NCBI RefSeq assembly: GCF_039541875.1
Contig: NZ_BAABHB010000002.1
Coordinates: forward strand, 496,001-560,000
DNA: 64,000 nt
Origin: Nibrella viscosa
GTDB taxonomy: Bacteria; Bacteroidota; Bacteroidia; Cytophagales; Spirosomataceae
Direction: 5' to 3'
This document shows positions 36,901 through 51,900 of this stretch, piece after piece. Made by a program: the position numbers and the translations under genes. Positions within the stretch are counted from its first letter, which is position 1. Each line of letters begins with the position of its first letter. The notes under the pieces were generated by a model, which did no database searches, was not told where the DNA came from, and saw only the letters and a program-made list of their open reading frames with translations.

Positions 36901-39900
36901 ACGTGCAGCGACCACTGGCAACTGTTATTATTGGTGGTCTGACCTCTACGCTGCTGTTTACCCCAATTCTGCTGCCGGTCTTGTATTACTGGATGGAGCG
37001 AAAGCGGAAGAAAAGGGTAGTTTCGGAGTCCATTGAGGGATAATGTACCGGCCCCCGGCTGCTCCTGAATGCACCCGCCGGTTACCTGACGCGAGTCGAA
37101 GGCGGGTAGTAACATGTAGTAAGGCGTTAATTTCCTAGCCGTTTAATAAAAAGCGTTGATTATTTTTCTGTTTACCAAATAGATTTTCCTATTTACCTCA
37201 TAAGAAATAAAGCCTGCTGTTAGTATACCAGTTCCAGATGTTTTAGTACGCCAAAACGTATAAAGAGACTACAAATTAAAGCCGCCTTGCCATGAAGATC
37301 GTCAGCTTTTCGTTGGAACAGGGAAATAAGTACTTTGGGAACATTGGCGGTACTCGTTTTTTTATTGGTGCCCGTGTGCCTTTTGAGGGCGGTAAGGGCC
37401 TGATGAACGTCAGTGGCAATGCAGCGCAGAAATTTAACCGGGCCGATTTCCGGGAAACCTATGGCTTCTGGTCCGATTTTATCCATCCGACGGCAATGGC
37501 CGAGGGTGGGCTCTACCACACCCTGAACACTTACGACCGGGCCAGGTTTACCTTTTCGTTTCTCCAGTATGCAGCTCACGTGCCCAACGGGGATTTTGTG
37601 GCGTATTTCCGGGCGTTACTAAAACTCCCCCTGGCGGCAGAATACTTCTCTGATTTGCGCCTTGAGAACGACCGCATTGTCCGGATTACGGATGAGGGGC
37701 CTATCGTGCTCGAATCGGATACGTCGACCGACGGGCTTCTGGATTACCTGAATCCGAGCCTGCGGGAAATTGAAGATACCGAAATTATTCAGGCGGCTAA
37801 GCTAATTCACTGGGCGCAGCATGACCCGGCTCACCGGCAGGCTCAGGTCGACGTGGGTATCCGCCACTTCCGGGCCAAAATGGTCGAATACGCTGCACGG
37901 TACGGCCTGGATGGAAAACCCGATACGGTTTGCCTGGCCATTGCCGACATCCGGCATCAGGGCCGGGCCAAAAGCATCACCATTCTGGCTGCGCTGCAAA
38001 GTCCTGATCCTCTGAAAGCATTACTCGATATCGGAGAACCTAAATACCATGAACGGCTGGTGGTTATCCGACGGGAAATAAACCGGTTGCTGGCCGAAGG
38101 TACGCTGGGCCGGAAGAAATACAGCGTTGCGAATCAGGATTTTGTGGATGTATAAACCGGTGAGTGGCCGGAGTACCGAAGGAGTAAAGATACCAAACCT
38201 GTTTACCCTTAACCCCGATGTTAAGACAGGCGCTTGAAGGAATCCGTACGGAACTGAATGCCTACCTGGCAACCACCATCACCAACGGCGACAATGGTCC
38301 GATTGTCCGGCTGATGAATATTGCCGGCATGGACCAGAACGGCACACAAGCCATCACGGATACCGTACTCATGTCGCTGGTCAACATTGAGGAGGAAACC
38401 ACCCTGAAGAACGGAGCCACTTACAAGCAGCCGGATGCGCTGACAACGGTGCGGGTAAATCCGGTGCTGTACCTGAACTTCTTTGTGCTGTTTGCCATTA
38501 ACGCCACCAACGAAACCAACTACCTGAACGCGCTGCTGCTGCTGTCGAGGGTCATTACCTTTTTTCAGCGTAAATACGTTTTCACCCGCGACAACACCCC
38601 GGCGCTGGATTCCGGCATTGAAAAGCTGATTGCCGAACTGTACTCGCCCAATTTTGAGCAACTGAATCACCTCTGGGCCATGCTGGGGGGGAAGTATATG
38701 CCTTCCGCTTTATACCGGGTGCGTATGCTGATGATCGACGACTCGCAGGCCGAACCAAGTTCACGCATTGAAACGATTGAAATCGGCAGCAAACGACTAT
38801 GATTCGGTTGCAGGCCGCCCGCTTACACCGGCTGTCGGGGCTAACCTGCAGACCAAATGAACCATAACCGGTACCTGGGCGTAGGTCGGCTACGCTCAAC
38901 AGGCCTTGATTTATCGTAGAAGTGGTCTAAACTCTTTATCGCAGATGGAAGATTTTAAAACTCCGGGTGTGTACGTGAGGGAGGTGCCTACGTTTCCTCC
39001 GTCGGTTGCTCAGGTTGAAACGGCCATACCGGCTTTTGTCGGGTATACCGAGACGATAACGTACGAAGGCGGGACGTTGCAGAACAAACCCGTGCGGATC
39101 ACGTCCCTGTCGGAGTACCAGCAGATCTTCGGCAACGCGTATCCGGTGCCCATCGGTGCGCTGACGCTCGACGCCCAGGGGAAAATAACGGCGGGATTAA
39201 ATGACCTCAATACCCTGCTGCGTTTCCGGATGTTCCAGAGTCTGCAGCTGTATTTTGCCAATGGCGGAGGAGCCTGCTATATCGTGGCGGTTAACAACTA
39301 TCTCTCGGCTCCCAACACGCCACGTCCGGTCAGTTCGGCTGAACTTATTGCCGGTATCAATGCCCTCACCACCGAAGATGAGCCTACGCTGCTGGTCATT
39401 CCCGACGCCGTCGGCGTAACAGATGCGGCCCAGTATCACGCCATCCTGACCGCAGCCCTACAGCAGTGCGCTGACCTGAAAGACCGCTTTCTGATTGCTG
39501 ATATGCAGACCGCCGGCCAGACGACCCTGGCGGCTGTGGTCAGTACCTTCCGGGACAATATCGGTACCAACAACCTGACCTACGGTGCCGTGTACCATCC
39601 CTACCTGCGAACAATTCTCAATGTTGACTACGACGAAGCGGTTATTACCATAAACCAGGCGGGCAGTGATGTGAACGGCTTTAAACTCAGTGAACTAAAA
39701 GCCGGTAAGGTAGTCGGCGGTAAAACCCTGACCAATACCACGCTCTATGAGGCTATCAAAAAAGAGATCAGCAAACAAACAGTTATACTACCGCCCAGTA
39801 GTGCTATCGCCGGCGTATATGCCAGTGTCGACCGTACCCGTGGGGTCTGGAAGGCACCAGCCAACGTCAGCCTCAACTTCGTCCGGGAACTGGTGACCAA

Positions 39901-42900
39901 AATAGACGATCAGACCCAGCAGGGCCTGAACGTGCATCCGACCGGTAAGTCGGTGAATGCGCTGCGGTTTTTTGAGGGAAAAGGTAATCTGGTGTGGGGT
40001 GCCCGGACGCTGGCCGGCAACGACTACGAGTGGCGGTATATCTCCGTCCGGCGTTTTTTCATCATGGTCGAAGAGTCGGTTAAGAAGGCGACGGAGCCGT
40101 TTGTATTCGAGCCCAACGATGCCAACACCTGGGTGAAGGTAAAAGGGCTGATCGAGAACTTTCTGTTTTTGCAGTGGCGGGCGGGAGCCCTGGCCGGTAA
40201 GAAGCCCGAACAGGCCTTTTACGTACACATAGGCCTGGGTCAAACCATGACCGCGCTGGATATTCTCGAAGGTCGGATGATCGTCGAAATCGGCATGGCG
40301 GCTGTTCGGCCGGCTGAGTTCATCATTCTCCGGTTCTCCCACAAAATGCAGGAATCCTGATTGTCTTTTCCGCCTAATCCTTAACCCAATATGGCGACAT
40401 CCTATAGTACTCCCGGTGTATTTGTTGAAGAGCGTACCTTGTTTCCGCCCTCGGTGGCTGCGGTAGCGACGGCAGTACCTGCCTTTATCGGCTACACGGC
40501 CCGCGCCCTGGACGATGCCGATAATAAACCGCTGGGTCTGGTACCTACGCGGATTTCGTCGCTGCTCGAATACGAACTGTATTTCGGGGGCGATTTCCCG
40601 CCGACAGCCTACGAGGTCGTCGTAAGCGGCACCAGCATCACCGGCATTACTCCAAAATCCGGCACCAACAACCGGCGATATTACCTGTACAAAGCCGTCC
40701 GGCATTATTTCGACAACGGGGGCGGCCCCTGCTATATCGTGTCGGCCGGCGTATTTCCAGCCCCAGTGAAACTCGGTGACCTCACCAACGACCGGCAGTT
40801 GCTAGCCGGACTGGATGTAATCAGGAGCGTAGACGAACCAACCCTGCTCCTGTTTCCGGACGCCGTTGAACTGCCGGTCGCCGAACTGGGCAGTCTCCAG
40901 GTCGAAGCCCTGCGGCAGTGCGAGACGCTGAAAGACCGCTTTGTGGTGATGGACATCCGGGAGGGGTATCGGAAAGCTGCCGTCGGTAATGATCCGGTGG
41001 CGACGTTTCGCGACAATCTGGGCACCGAAAACCTGAAATACGGAGCCGCCTATTATCCCTGGCTGTATTCCACCTACGCCCCTGAACTGTCGTTTGGCCT
41101 GCTGGCGCTGAAAAAGCCGGACCCCGGTAACCCGAATGCCCTCATTAACCTGACACAGGGTGATCAGGATGCGCTCAGCACCAATGCCGCCGAACTGGCT
41201 CTGCACCAGCGCGTAACCCAAACGGCTACCGATGCAACCACGTTTTTTAATGCGCTGGCGGCTGCTACCGCTCCGGCGCTGACACCGGCCACCGTCAGTC
41301 CGCTGAAAGCGCAGTTTGACCGCCTGACGGCGACGTTTCTCAACGCAACACCCAACAGCAGCCGTGAGCAGTTTGCGGCCATCCTGACGTTTGTGCGTAC
41401 GCTGGCCCTGTCGTTGCAGACACTGGACGCAGCCACCCTCGATGCCGCGCTGCGGGCTTCGCTGAATGCGCTGAAAACCGACGCAACACTGATCGGGAGC
41501 ATTACCAGTCTGATTGCGGTTGAAAAGAATGCCGGCGTTCTGTCTGATCTGATGCCGTCGGGCCGGAATGCCGCAGCCGTTGATACCGATTATGCCGCCC
41601 TGAACAATACCGTATGGGTCGGTAATGTAGCCGTTAATACGCTAACGGCCGATACCACCATCAGTGTGGGAGCCAACGGCGCCACTTCCATCAAAACAAA
41701 AGGGGCCAATGTGCTGTCGGCGGACCTGTTTGCCAACGCGGTCCAGCGGATCATCAGTGCCGTCGATAACCTGTACCAGTCGGCCCAGTTGAGCCGGCGT
41801 TCGGCTGAGCAGCAGTTGTTTGGGCAGCACTCCTGGTTCAGGGGACTGGCTACCCGCTTCAAACGCGACCTGGCGCTGGTGCCGCCTTCGGGGGCCGTTG
41901 TGGGGGTATACGCCGGCGTCGACCGCACGCGGGGCGTCTGGAAAGCACCGGCCAACGTCAGCCTGAACGCGGTGGTTGGACCGGCGGTCCGGATCGAAGA
42001 CCGGGAACAGGGCGACCTGAACGTTCACGGCACCGGCAAATCGGTGAACGTGATCCGGGCGTTTACCGGCAAAGGTATTCTAATCTGGGGTGCCCGGACC
42101 CTGGCCGGCAATGACAATGAGTGGCGCTACGTGCCGGTCCGGCGGTTCTTCACCTTCGCCGAAGAATCCATCAAAAAAGCGACCGAACCCTTTGTTTTTG
42201 AGCCCAACGACGCCAATACCTGGGTGCGGGTAAAGGCCATGATCGAAAATTTTCTGACGCTTCAGTGGCGGGCCGGCGCGCTGGCCGGTGCCCGGCCCGA
42301 ACAGGCGTTTTACGTGAAGGTGGGTCTGAACGAAACCATGACCGCGCTGGATGTGCTGGAAGGCCGGATGATCGTCGAGATCGGAATGGCCGCCGTACGT
42401 CCGGCCGAGTTCATTGTCCTCCGGTTCTCCCACAAAATGCAGGAATCATAAATCAGGTATCTTCTAAATTCCTTTCCCTATGGCAGATTATCCACTACCC
42501 AAGTTTCATTTTCGCGTGGACTGGGACGGCATCGCAAACGCCGGCTTTACGGAGGTGACAGGCCTTGAAGTAACTACGGAGAAGATCGAGTACCGCGACG
42601 GTGTCAGCCCGGAATACTCGAAGATCAAAATGCCGGGTATGCAGACCTTCGGCGACATTACGCTCAAGCGGGGGGTATTCAAAGGCAATAACGAGTTCTA
42701 CGACTGGTGGAATACCGTTGCGCTGAACACCATTACCCGCCGGAACGTGACCATCAGCCTGCTCAACGAATCCCACGTGCCGGTGGTCGTCTGGAAGGTC
42801 AAGAACGCCTGGGCGCTGAAAGTGACCTCGTCGGACCTGAACGCCGGCAGCAACGAGGTGGCCGTGGAAACGCTGGTGCTGGCGCACGAAGGGGTAACCA

Positions 42901-45900
42901 TCGAACACACCTGATCGGAATCGTATGGATCTGAGCTATCCGCATGTCGGGTTTCATTTCTCGGTCATCTTCGAACTGTTCCCCCAGTTTCCCAACGACA
43001 TCCGGTTTCAGGAGGTGTCGGGGCTGTCGGCGGAGGTCGAGATGGAATCCTACAACGAAGGGGGCGAAAACCGGCTGGTGCATCAGCTGCCCGTGCGTAC
43101 CAAATACAGCGACCTGACGCTCAAGCGGGGTAAGTTTCTGGGGTCAGGTATCCTGCACTGGTGCCGGAAAGCCATGGAACACCAGGAGTACTCGCCGACG
43201 AACCTGATGATTTCGCTGCTGGATGAAAACCACCTGCCGGTATACAACTGGTACGTCGTTCATGCGCTGCCCAAGCGACTGGACATCAGCGCGTTTAACG
43301 CCGAGCGGAACGAGCTTGTGGTCGAAACGATGGTGCTGCAATACCATTATTTCAAATACTATGACCCGGCCAGTGTGGCGCTGGATCTGGCCGGCAGCCT
43401 GACGGCTTCGGTAAACGTGAATATCGGTTTTTAAACGACCTCAGCCATGCCGATCGAAATACGGGAACTTGTTATCCGCGCCAGGGTGGAGGAGACCGAA
43501 ACCGCCGGCCAGGCCGGTACGGAAAGCAGCCGCCGGGGCAATACCCTGACCCTGGCCGACCGCGAAGCCATTATTGCGGCCTGCGTGGAACAGGTGATGC
43601 AGATGCTCGAAGACAAAAAAGAACGGTAAAAAACCAGTACGTCTGTTATGATTCTGGATACGTTACTGGCTAAAGGAAGTCTGACGAAGATGACGATCAC
43701 GGCTTTGGAAGCCGATCCGGCTCCCGATAGCCCGCCGATTAGGTCGGCTAGTCCGAACGATACATTTTCGGTGCTGGTCAACCCCAACAGCTACCGGATC
43801 AATTACGCCCTGAATTACAACCGGCAGCAACCACAGGGAGCCAGCAGTACCCCGGCCCAGTACGCAAGTTCGGAGCCGATCAGTATTGATTTCGAACTTC
43901 TGTTCGACGGTACCGGCGTTATCCCGAAGATCCCTTCGGGAAATCCGCTGGAGGGTGTTCCGGGGGTCGGAGCGGTCGCCGGCGCCATTGCCGGCCTGCT
44001 GGGTGGGGAGGAGGAGGCCTACGACGTGACCAAACAGATTCTGAAGTTTAACAACATTGTTTACACCTACCAGGGCGACCAGCATCAGCCCCGGAAGGTG
44101 CAGATCTGCTGGGGCAAGCTGGTCTTTTTCGGGGTTCTCAAAAGCCTGAGCTACCAGTTTAAACTGTTTAAATCAGACGGCACTCCCCTGCGGGCCGTGG
44201 CAAATGCCAGCTTTGAAAACCATCGCAATGACTTTCTGCGCGAAGCGGTGCAGCAAACGTCCTCGCCCGACCTGACCCACCGCCGGACGGTGCAGGAAGG
44301 TGATACGCTGCCGCTGATGTGCCACCGCATTTACGGCGATTCGTCGCTGTACCTGCAGGTGGCGAAGGTCAATAAACTGCTTAACTTCCGGGCGCTGACC
44401 GTCGGGCAGGAATTGCTGTTTCCACCTATTAACCCACTTAAGCAATGACCGCATCGCGACTGCTACCCATCGACCGGAATACCGACCTTGTCACGTTCAC
44501 CATCCGCGTAAACGGCGAAGCCGTCTCGCGCACGGTCGGGGTGCTGTCTATTGTGGTTAGTAAAGAAATTAACCGCATCCCAACCGCCCGGCTGACTCTG
44601 GCCGACGGCGATGCCGCCCAGAGTGATTTTGCCCTCAGCAACCAGGAGACCTTCGTGCCGGGCAACGCCATTGAAATTATGGCGGGGTATCATTCCAAAG
44701 AAGAACTGATTTTCAGGGGCGTAATTATCCGGCACGGCATCAAGATCCGGAATACCTACTCGCAACTGCTGGTGGAGTGTAAAGACGTAGCATTTCGCAT
44801 GACCATCGGCGAAAAGAGTCGGCTGTTCGCCGAATCGACGGACAGTGCGGCCCTCGAAACCATCCTGGCCGATTATCCGGATCTCAGCGCGACCATTGAA
44901 GAGACGGTCGTTGAGCATCAGGAACTGGTGCAGTACCAATGCTCCGACTGGGATTTTATGATTAGCCGGGCCGACGCCAACGGCCTGGTGTGCGTGGTGA
45001 GCGACGGTACGCTGGCGGTGACTAAACCCTCGGTAAGTGAGGATGCGGTGGCTACCACGCTCTTTGGCGCTACCATTCTGGAGTTCGATGCGGAGATTGA
45101 TGCGCGGATACAGGATAAACAGGTGAAAACTCTGGCCTGGGATGCCGCCAGCCAGGAACTGACCGAGGCCACGGCCGCCGAGCCCGACTGGACCGAAACC
45201 GGTAATCTCAGCAGCAGCCAACTGGCCGACGTGACCGGTCTGGCGTCGCACGATTACTACCACACGGGGCAACTTGCTCCCGACGAACTGCAAAGTTGGG
45301 CCGACGCCCGGCTGCTGCGCGACCGCATGGCCCAGGCGCGGGGCCGGGTCAAGTTTCAGGGTATGGCCGCCGTTCTGCCGGGTACCGTACTGGAACTGGC
45401 CGGCGTGGGTGACCGGCTGAACGGCAAGGTGTATGTGTCGGGAGTCCGGCATGAGTTGTCGGGCGGCACCTGGGTATGCGATGCGCAGTTCGGCATGGAT
45501 CCCGACTGGCACACCCGCCAGGTCGATACCGCCCGGCCGCCGGCTGAGGGGTTGCTGCCGCCCATTCGGGGGCTGCATATCGGCACTGTGTCGCACCTGG
45601 AAGGCGACCCGGCGGGCGAAAACCGGATTCAGGTCAAATTTCCGACCATCAGCACCACCGGCGAAGGGCTCTGGGCGCGGGTGGCTACCCTGGATGCCGG
45701 CAACGAACGCGGCACATTTTTCCTGCCCGAAATCGGCGATGAGGTCGTGGTGGGGTTCCTCAACAACGATCCCCGCTTTCCGGTCGTGCTGGGGATGCTC
45801 AACAGCAGCCGTAAGCCCCCGCCGGTAACTGCCGCCGATGAAAATCCCGAAAAGGCGTATGTCTCCCGGGAAAAGCTGGCGTTGCGGTTCAATGACGAAA

Positions 45901-48900
45901 AGAAGGTGATCACGCTCGAAACGCCGGGGGGGCGAAAAGTCGTTCTCGACGATAATAAAAAGAAGATCAGCCTGACCGACAAATCGGGGAACACCATTAG
46001 CCTGTCGGGAAGTGGTATTGTCATCGAAAGCGCGGGCGAACTGACCATCAAGGCTAAAAAAGCAATAAAAGTCGAGGGCACAATGGATGTAAGCCTGAAG
46101 GCCGGGACAAATTTCAAAGCGGAAGGCACGGCCGGAGCCGAACTATCTACCAGTGCGATAGCGGTGCTGAAAGGCTCGCTGGTGCAGATAAACTGATCCC
46201 GGCGGGGGCAGGGTGGTCAGTTGTTTCAGGGTTTTAGTGAGGCTAAACAAAAACAGGATATGGCAGAATCATTTCTCGGGAAAGGCTGGAGTTTCCCCCC
46301 TGCGTTCGACAACCGGGCTAAAGGAGTCTTGATGACCGAAGGCGAAGCCGATATTCGGGGCAGTCTGGAAATCCTGCTCGGTACCCGCATCGGCGAGCGC
46401 ATCATGCGCCCCGGCTACGGCATGAGCCTGGACCGGCTGATGTTTGAAGGCATTGATACGTCGCTGGTGGCGACGCTCGAAAAAGACCTGGAGTTTGCCA
46501 TTGCGCTTTACGAGCCCCGGATCAGGCTCACCGAACTGGCTGTGCTGAAAGACCGGCAGGAGGAGGGACGGCTGCTGATCGTGGTAGAATACCTGGTGCG
46601 CAGCACCAATGCCCGCAACAACCTGGTCTATCCCTTCTACATCAACGAGGGCACCGAAACCTGATGCAATAACAACCATAACCACCCACTCATAACCGCG
46701 CCCCCAACCCCGTCATAATTTTTAATTCTTAACTTATAACGTCCCTTGCTCACTCAGGATTTCAGACCGAACGAGTTTCTGCGAACCGATGGCATCAACC
46801 AACTGCAACGGATGCTGCCTTCGCTGGACCCGGCGTATGCCAGGGTCGATGAGCGTACTTTGTCCGACTTCCTGACGTATGCGTTTCAACTGGCTAAAGA
46901 GATCCGGTACTACAACGGCCTGGACGTGGCCGAAGGGGACTGGACGCCCTTTTTTGATCTCTTTCTGCTCGATGCCGCTACCGGGCAGATGGCCGGTACT
47001 ACGCAGATAGAGCACTATCTGGACGGTCGCGCCAGCCTGCCTCCGCATATGGTGCTGTTTCTGGCCTTTCTGAAGCTGTACGAACACGCCCAGCAAGACC
47101 TGAACAGCCTTACCCAGAAGCATTTAGATTATTACTACCGTGCCATCCTAGACATCAAGGCCAAACCTGCTGTACCCGACAGAGCCCATGTGGTGTTTGA
47201 GCCAGCCCGCAACCAAACCCGTTTCCGGCTACCCGAAGGGACCCTGCTTGACGCGGGTAAGGACAAAGACGGCAAACCCATCCGGTTCAGCACCACTCGC
47301 GAAATAGTCGTCAATCAGGCCAAAGTAGCCGCGATTAAGTCGCTGTTTATTGAGGAGACAGCTACGGAAGGCACTCTTTTTCAGGTAGCGCCGGTGGCCG
47401 ATACAGTCGACGGGCAGGGTAAACCTTTTGAGGGACCGGCTTCCTGGCGACCGTTTGGAACTGCGCAACTGAACCGCGCCGGCAGTGAGCAGACGATGAT
47501 CCGGGCCAACATCGGATTCGCACTGTCGACGCCCATGCTGCTGCTCAGCGAAGGAAACCGTCGCCTGACACTGACCATGCCGTTGAGTAATCCGGGACTA
47601 TCGGCTATGCTGCTGCCCAATGCGTTCCGGTTTTACCTGTCGGGCGCAAAAGGCTGGATTGAGCCGGACGCCGTCGACGATATCAGCCTGCAGGTAATCG
47701 ACCAACAGGCATCCCTGCAGATAGCCTTCACGCTATCGCCTGCATTGCCCGCCGTGGTGGCCTACGACGACAGTGTACTGGCCGCCGGTTTCAGTACGCC
47801 CTATCCCGTGCTGAAACTGGTTATGAATCAATCGTTCAGCCAGTACGAAACCCTGAAATCGCTTCGCATGCAGTCGGTTACAATGCAGGTAGCCGTAACC
47901 GGTGTCCGGAAACTGCTTGTGCAGAACGACGAGTCGCTCGTTGACCCGGCTAAGCCGTTTGCTCCGTTCGGATCGCAGCCCGGCATTGGGGCCAACTGTT
48001 ACATTGGGTCGGAGGAGATATTTACCAAACGGCTCACGTCGCTACAACTGCATATCAACTGGCATAAGTTACCGCCTGACCTCACCGGCTATTACGAAGG
48101 CTATTTTCCGCGTTTCAGCAACCAGGTGACACCCGGCAGCTTTGATGCGGTGCTGTATTTTCTGATGGATGGGCAGTGGCAGTTTCTGGCGAAGAACCGG
48201 CTGTTTACCGGTCCCGGCAATCAGGAGGGTACCTTTGTGGCCAACAATGATCCTTTCCGGAACTTCGGTCAGCACCGGGTTACCCTCGATGAACCCCTGG
48301 AACAGTTCGATACGGGCGTGCGCAACGGCTTTGTCCGGCTCGAACTGACCTCCCCCCGCTACGACGAATATGGATTCGACGCGTTCGGACACACCATCTT
48401 TCCGATTATCTACGCCCGGAAAGCCATTGCTCTGAGCAAAGCGCTGCCGACCGATCCACCCGTAGTGCTGCCCAATCCGCCCTATACACCCCAGATCCGG
48501 TCGCTGACGGTCGACTACACGGCCGAAGAGACCTTTATCCCCCATGCCGATAACCTGGACAGTCGGTTCTGGTACATCGAACCGTTTGGCTACCGGTCAT
48601 TGCTGCCTTCGGAGCCGGTTATGCTGCTGCCTCCCGTCGACGGCGCGGCCTTCTGCTTTCTGGGCCTGACAGATTTTACGGCACCGGGTACCATTAGCCT
48701 GCTGCTCCAAACCGAAGACGGTACCGCTATAGCCCAAACACCCGACGATCTGCTCCGCAGCCGGGACCTGACCTGGGGGTACCTGGCCGGTGACCGCTGG
48801 ATCGATCTTGATCAGCCGGCTGTGCTGGCCGAAAGTACCGAAGGGTTCCAGAAGGCCGGCATTGTCATGCTGGACGTCGGACGCGATGCTACGCAGCAGC

Positions 48901-51900
48901 ACACGCTCATGCCCGCTGGCCTGCACTGGATTCGGGCCAGGGTAGCATCGGCCCGTAAGGCCAACGGCGCCAGTAACCTTCAGTCGGTGCGGGCGCAGGC
49001 GGTGGAGGCCGTATTTACCCCCGCCGATGCAGCACAGGTAGTCACCGGTGTCGCGGCCGGTACCATCAAAAAGCTGGTGACACCCCTGACGGCCATCCGC
49101 CGGGTTGACCAGCCCTTTGCCTCGTATGGCGGGCAGGCTACCGAAGACGATACGGCCTACTATACCCGCGTGGCCGAACGGCTGCGGCACAAAAACCGGC
49201 TGTCGGGGTCGTGGGATTATGAGCACCGGGTGTTGCAGGCATTTCCGGAACTGTTTAAAGTACGCTGCATGGCTCACCGCCGGCCGGGACAGGTGCAATT
49301 GATCGTCATTCCCAATCTGCGCAACAAAAACGCTGGAAATCCGCTCGAACCCCGGTGCAGTACCATTCTGCTCCGCAGCATCGAGGACTTCGTCCGGCCG
49401 TATACCTCCGCTTTCGCCACCGTAACGGTCCGTAACCCCGACTACGAACAGATCCTGCTCGACTTCAGCGTAGCCTTTCGGGTCGGAAAAGATGCCGGGT
49501 ACTATGCCGGGGTCCTGAACGAAGCGATCAAGCGGTTTCTGTCGCCCTGGGCGTACGAAGAAGGGCGCGATATACCGTTTGGCGGCAGGGTTTACAAATC
49601 AGACCTGCTGGCGTTTGTGGAAGGGCGGGACTACGTGGATTTTGTGACGGATTTTACCATGTATCACCTCTACCAGGGACCGCGGAGGGGAGGAGTTGGT
49701 AGTATGGTGATTGGAAAAGACTTTTTCATCAGGCAGGCCGTGCCGGCTACTATCGGCAGTCAGGCCGGCGGCACCATCGGGGCTGATTTTGTGATCGGTG
49801 AGCCGGTCGACAGTACCAGCCTGTCGCCCGACGGAGTCGCTATTCTGGTGTCGGCCGGGCAGCACCGCATTACCCCCCTGACGGCGGGCGAGCCGACGAG
49901 CGACGGCATCGACCTGCTGAGTGGCATTGGCTATATGGTCATTGGCCTGGATTTCGACGTAACGGTTTAAACGCATTCACTTACCTAAATCTGACCAAGT
50001 ATGGAACAGACACGTGCCGATCTGAAAATTAAATTTAACGACGGCAAACGACCTTCGGGTGCTGATTTTGCAGACCTGCTGGATTCCTTTGTCAACCCCA
50101 AAGACGATAATCTCCGCAAAGACGGCAGCGGCAATTTTGTGGTTACGCTGGGTAACGCGCCTGATGTGCCGGCTCCCGCAGCGGGAACACTGCGGTTCAG
50201 CGCCGGCAAAGTACAGTTCTCCACCGGCGCTGCCTGGCAGGATGTCGGGGCCGGGTCGGGGGGCGGCTTTCAGTCGGTGGGTGGTTCGGCCAATATAGCC
50301 TATAGCGGGGGAAACGTAGGCGTTAATACCGGAAACGCCCAGCCGACCGCCAAACTGGAAGTCGGACTGGCCGTTGGGGAGCAGGCTAAGATCGGAAACG
50401 TGTCGGTCGGCAATAGCGCGGCACCGCTCAACGGTTTTATCCAGCTGAGCCATGTCAACCGGGCCAACGCAACCGACTATGCCCTGCGGCAGGGCCCCAA
50501 CGGCAACGTCAACCTCAACGCGCCCGCCAACCAGAAGCTTATTCTGTCGAAGGGAGGAAGTCAGTCGCGACTGAGCGTGATCGAAAGCGGGTCGGTTATT
50601 GTTGGTGCCGAAACCGACATCAGCGGTTCCGGTACGGCCTTTCAGGTCAACGGCGGAGCGTTTAAAAACGACGGTTCTCCCAATTGGTCGGTGCCGTCGG
50701 ATGCCCGGCTGAAGAAAGATATTCAGCCTTTTCTGGACGGGCTGGGGGAACTGCTGCAGATCAATCCCGTGCGGTTTCGGTACAATGGACTGGCCCAAAC
50801 GCCGGATAACCACGAACAGGTGGGTATTCTCGGGCACGAAATAGCCCAAATCCTGCCGTATACGGTTTCTACGGCTTCTGCCCCGCTCCAGCCCGATCAG
50901 GCCCCGGCCGACATCCTGACCTTCGATCCGAATGCGCTGATCTACGTGCTGGTCAACGCCGTAAAAGAACTGGCCGGCAAGGTGCAGTCGCTGGAGCAGG
51001 AACTCAAGAGTCGATAGTCAATAGTGGCTGTTGCCTGCTAACGACCAACGACTAACCACTAACTACCATTCCCTGGTATGCGCGACCCGGACACCATATC
51101 GAACGCAAAACCCGCTGCCAAAAGCCAGGATTATGCCGGCTTGGTGGAAGAGGGCCTCGGCTATATTCAGCAGTGGGCTAGTGACACCTGGACCGACCAC
51201 AACGCGCATGACCCCGGTATTACGCTGCTGGAGACCCTCAGCTACGCCATCACCGACCTGGGTTTCCGGGGGCAACTGCCCATTAGCCAACTGCTGGGCC
51301 GGCAACTGCCGCCCGAAAAAATGGCCCTCTTTGCGCCGGAGCAGGCCCTGAGCGGGAATGCCATCACGGCCGAGGATTTCCAGAAACTGCTTGTGGCGCT
51401 GCCGGCGGTGAAACAGGCCCGGCTGACCCCGGCCGAAAACCGGGTAAAGGGGCTGTATAATGTGCTCGTTGAATGGGAAGACGGTAACCTGAACGACAGT
51501 CTGGTGCTGGAAACGATACCCGTCAACGGCAAAAGTTTTGCGGTCGAATACGCCTTCCCGTACTGGGATGAGGCCGCCGTAGCGGTCTGGGGTACGCCTG
51601 TTACCCTCAATCAGGCAACTGGCGTGGGCGGGCCGCTGCCTACCCTGATTCCTTTTGTCGAAGATGAACTCAACGATTATTTCACCACCATTCAGGTTCG
51701 ATACAATACCAGCCAGACCCTGCCGCTGACCATTGTGATCCGGTTGGGTACGCAGCCTGCTCCGGCCGACCGGCCGGCGCTGGAGCAGGCCATTGTCAAT
51801 CGGCTTACGCAGATTGGGCCCGGCTCCGCACTGGATACGTTCCGGGCGCAGGTGGCAACGGCCTTTCAGCAGATGAACGACGTTCGGGATGTACTGCGCC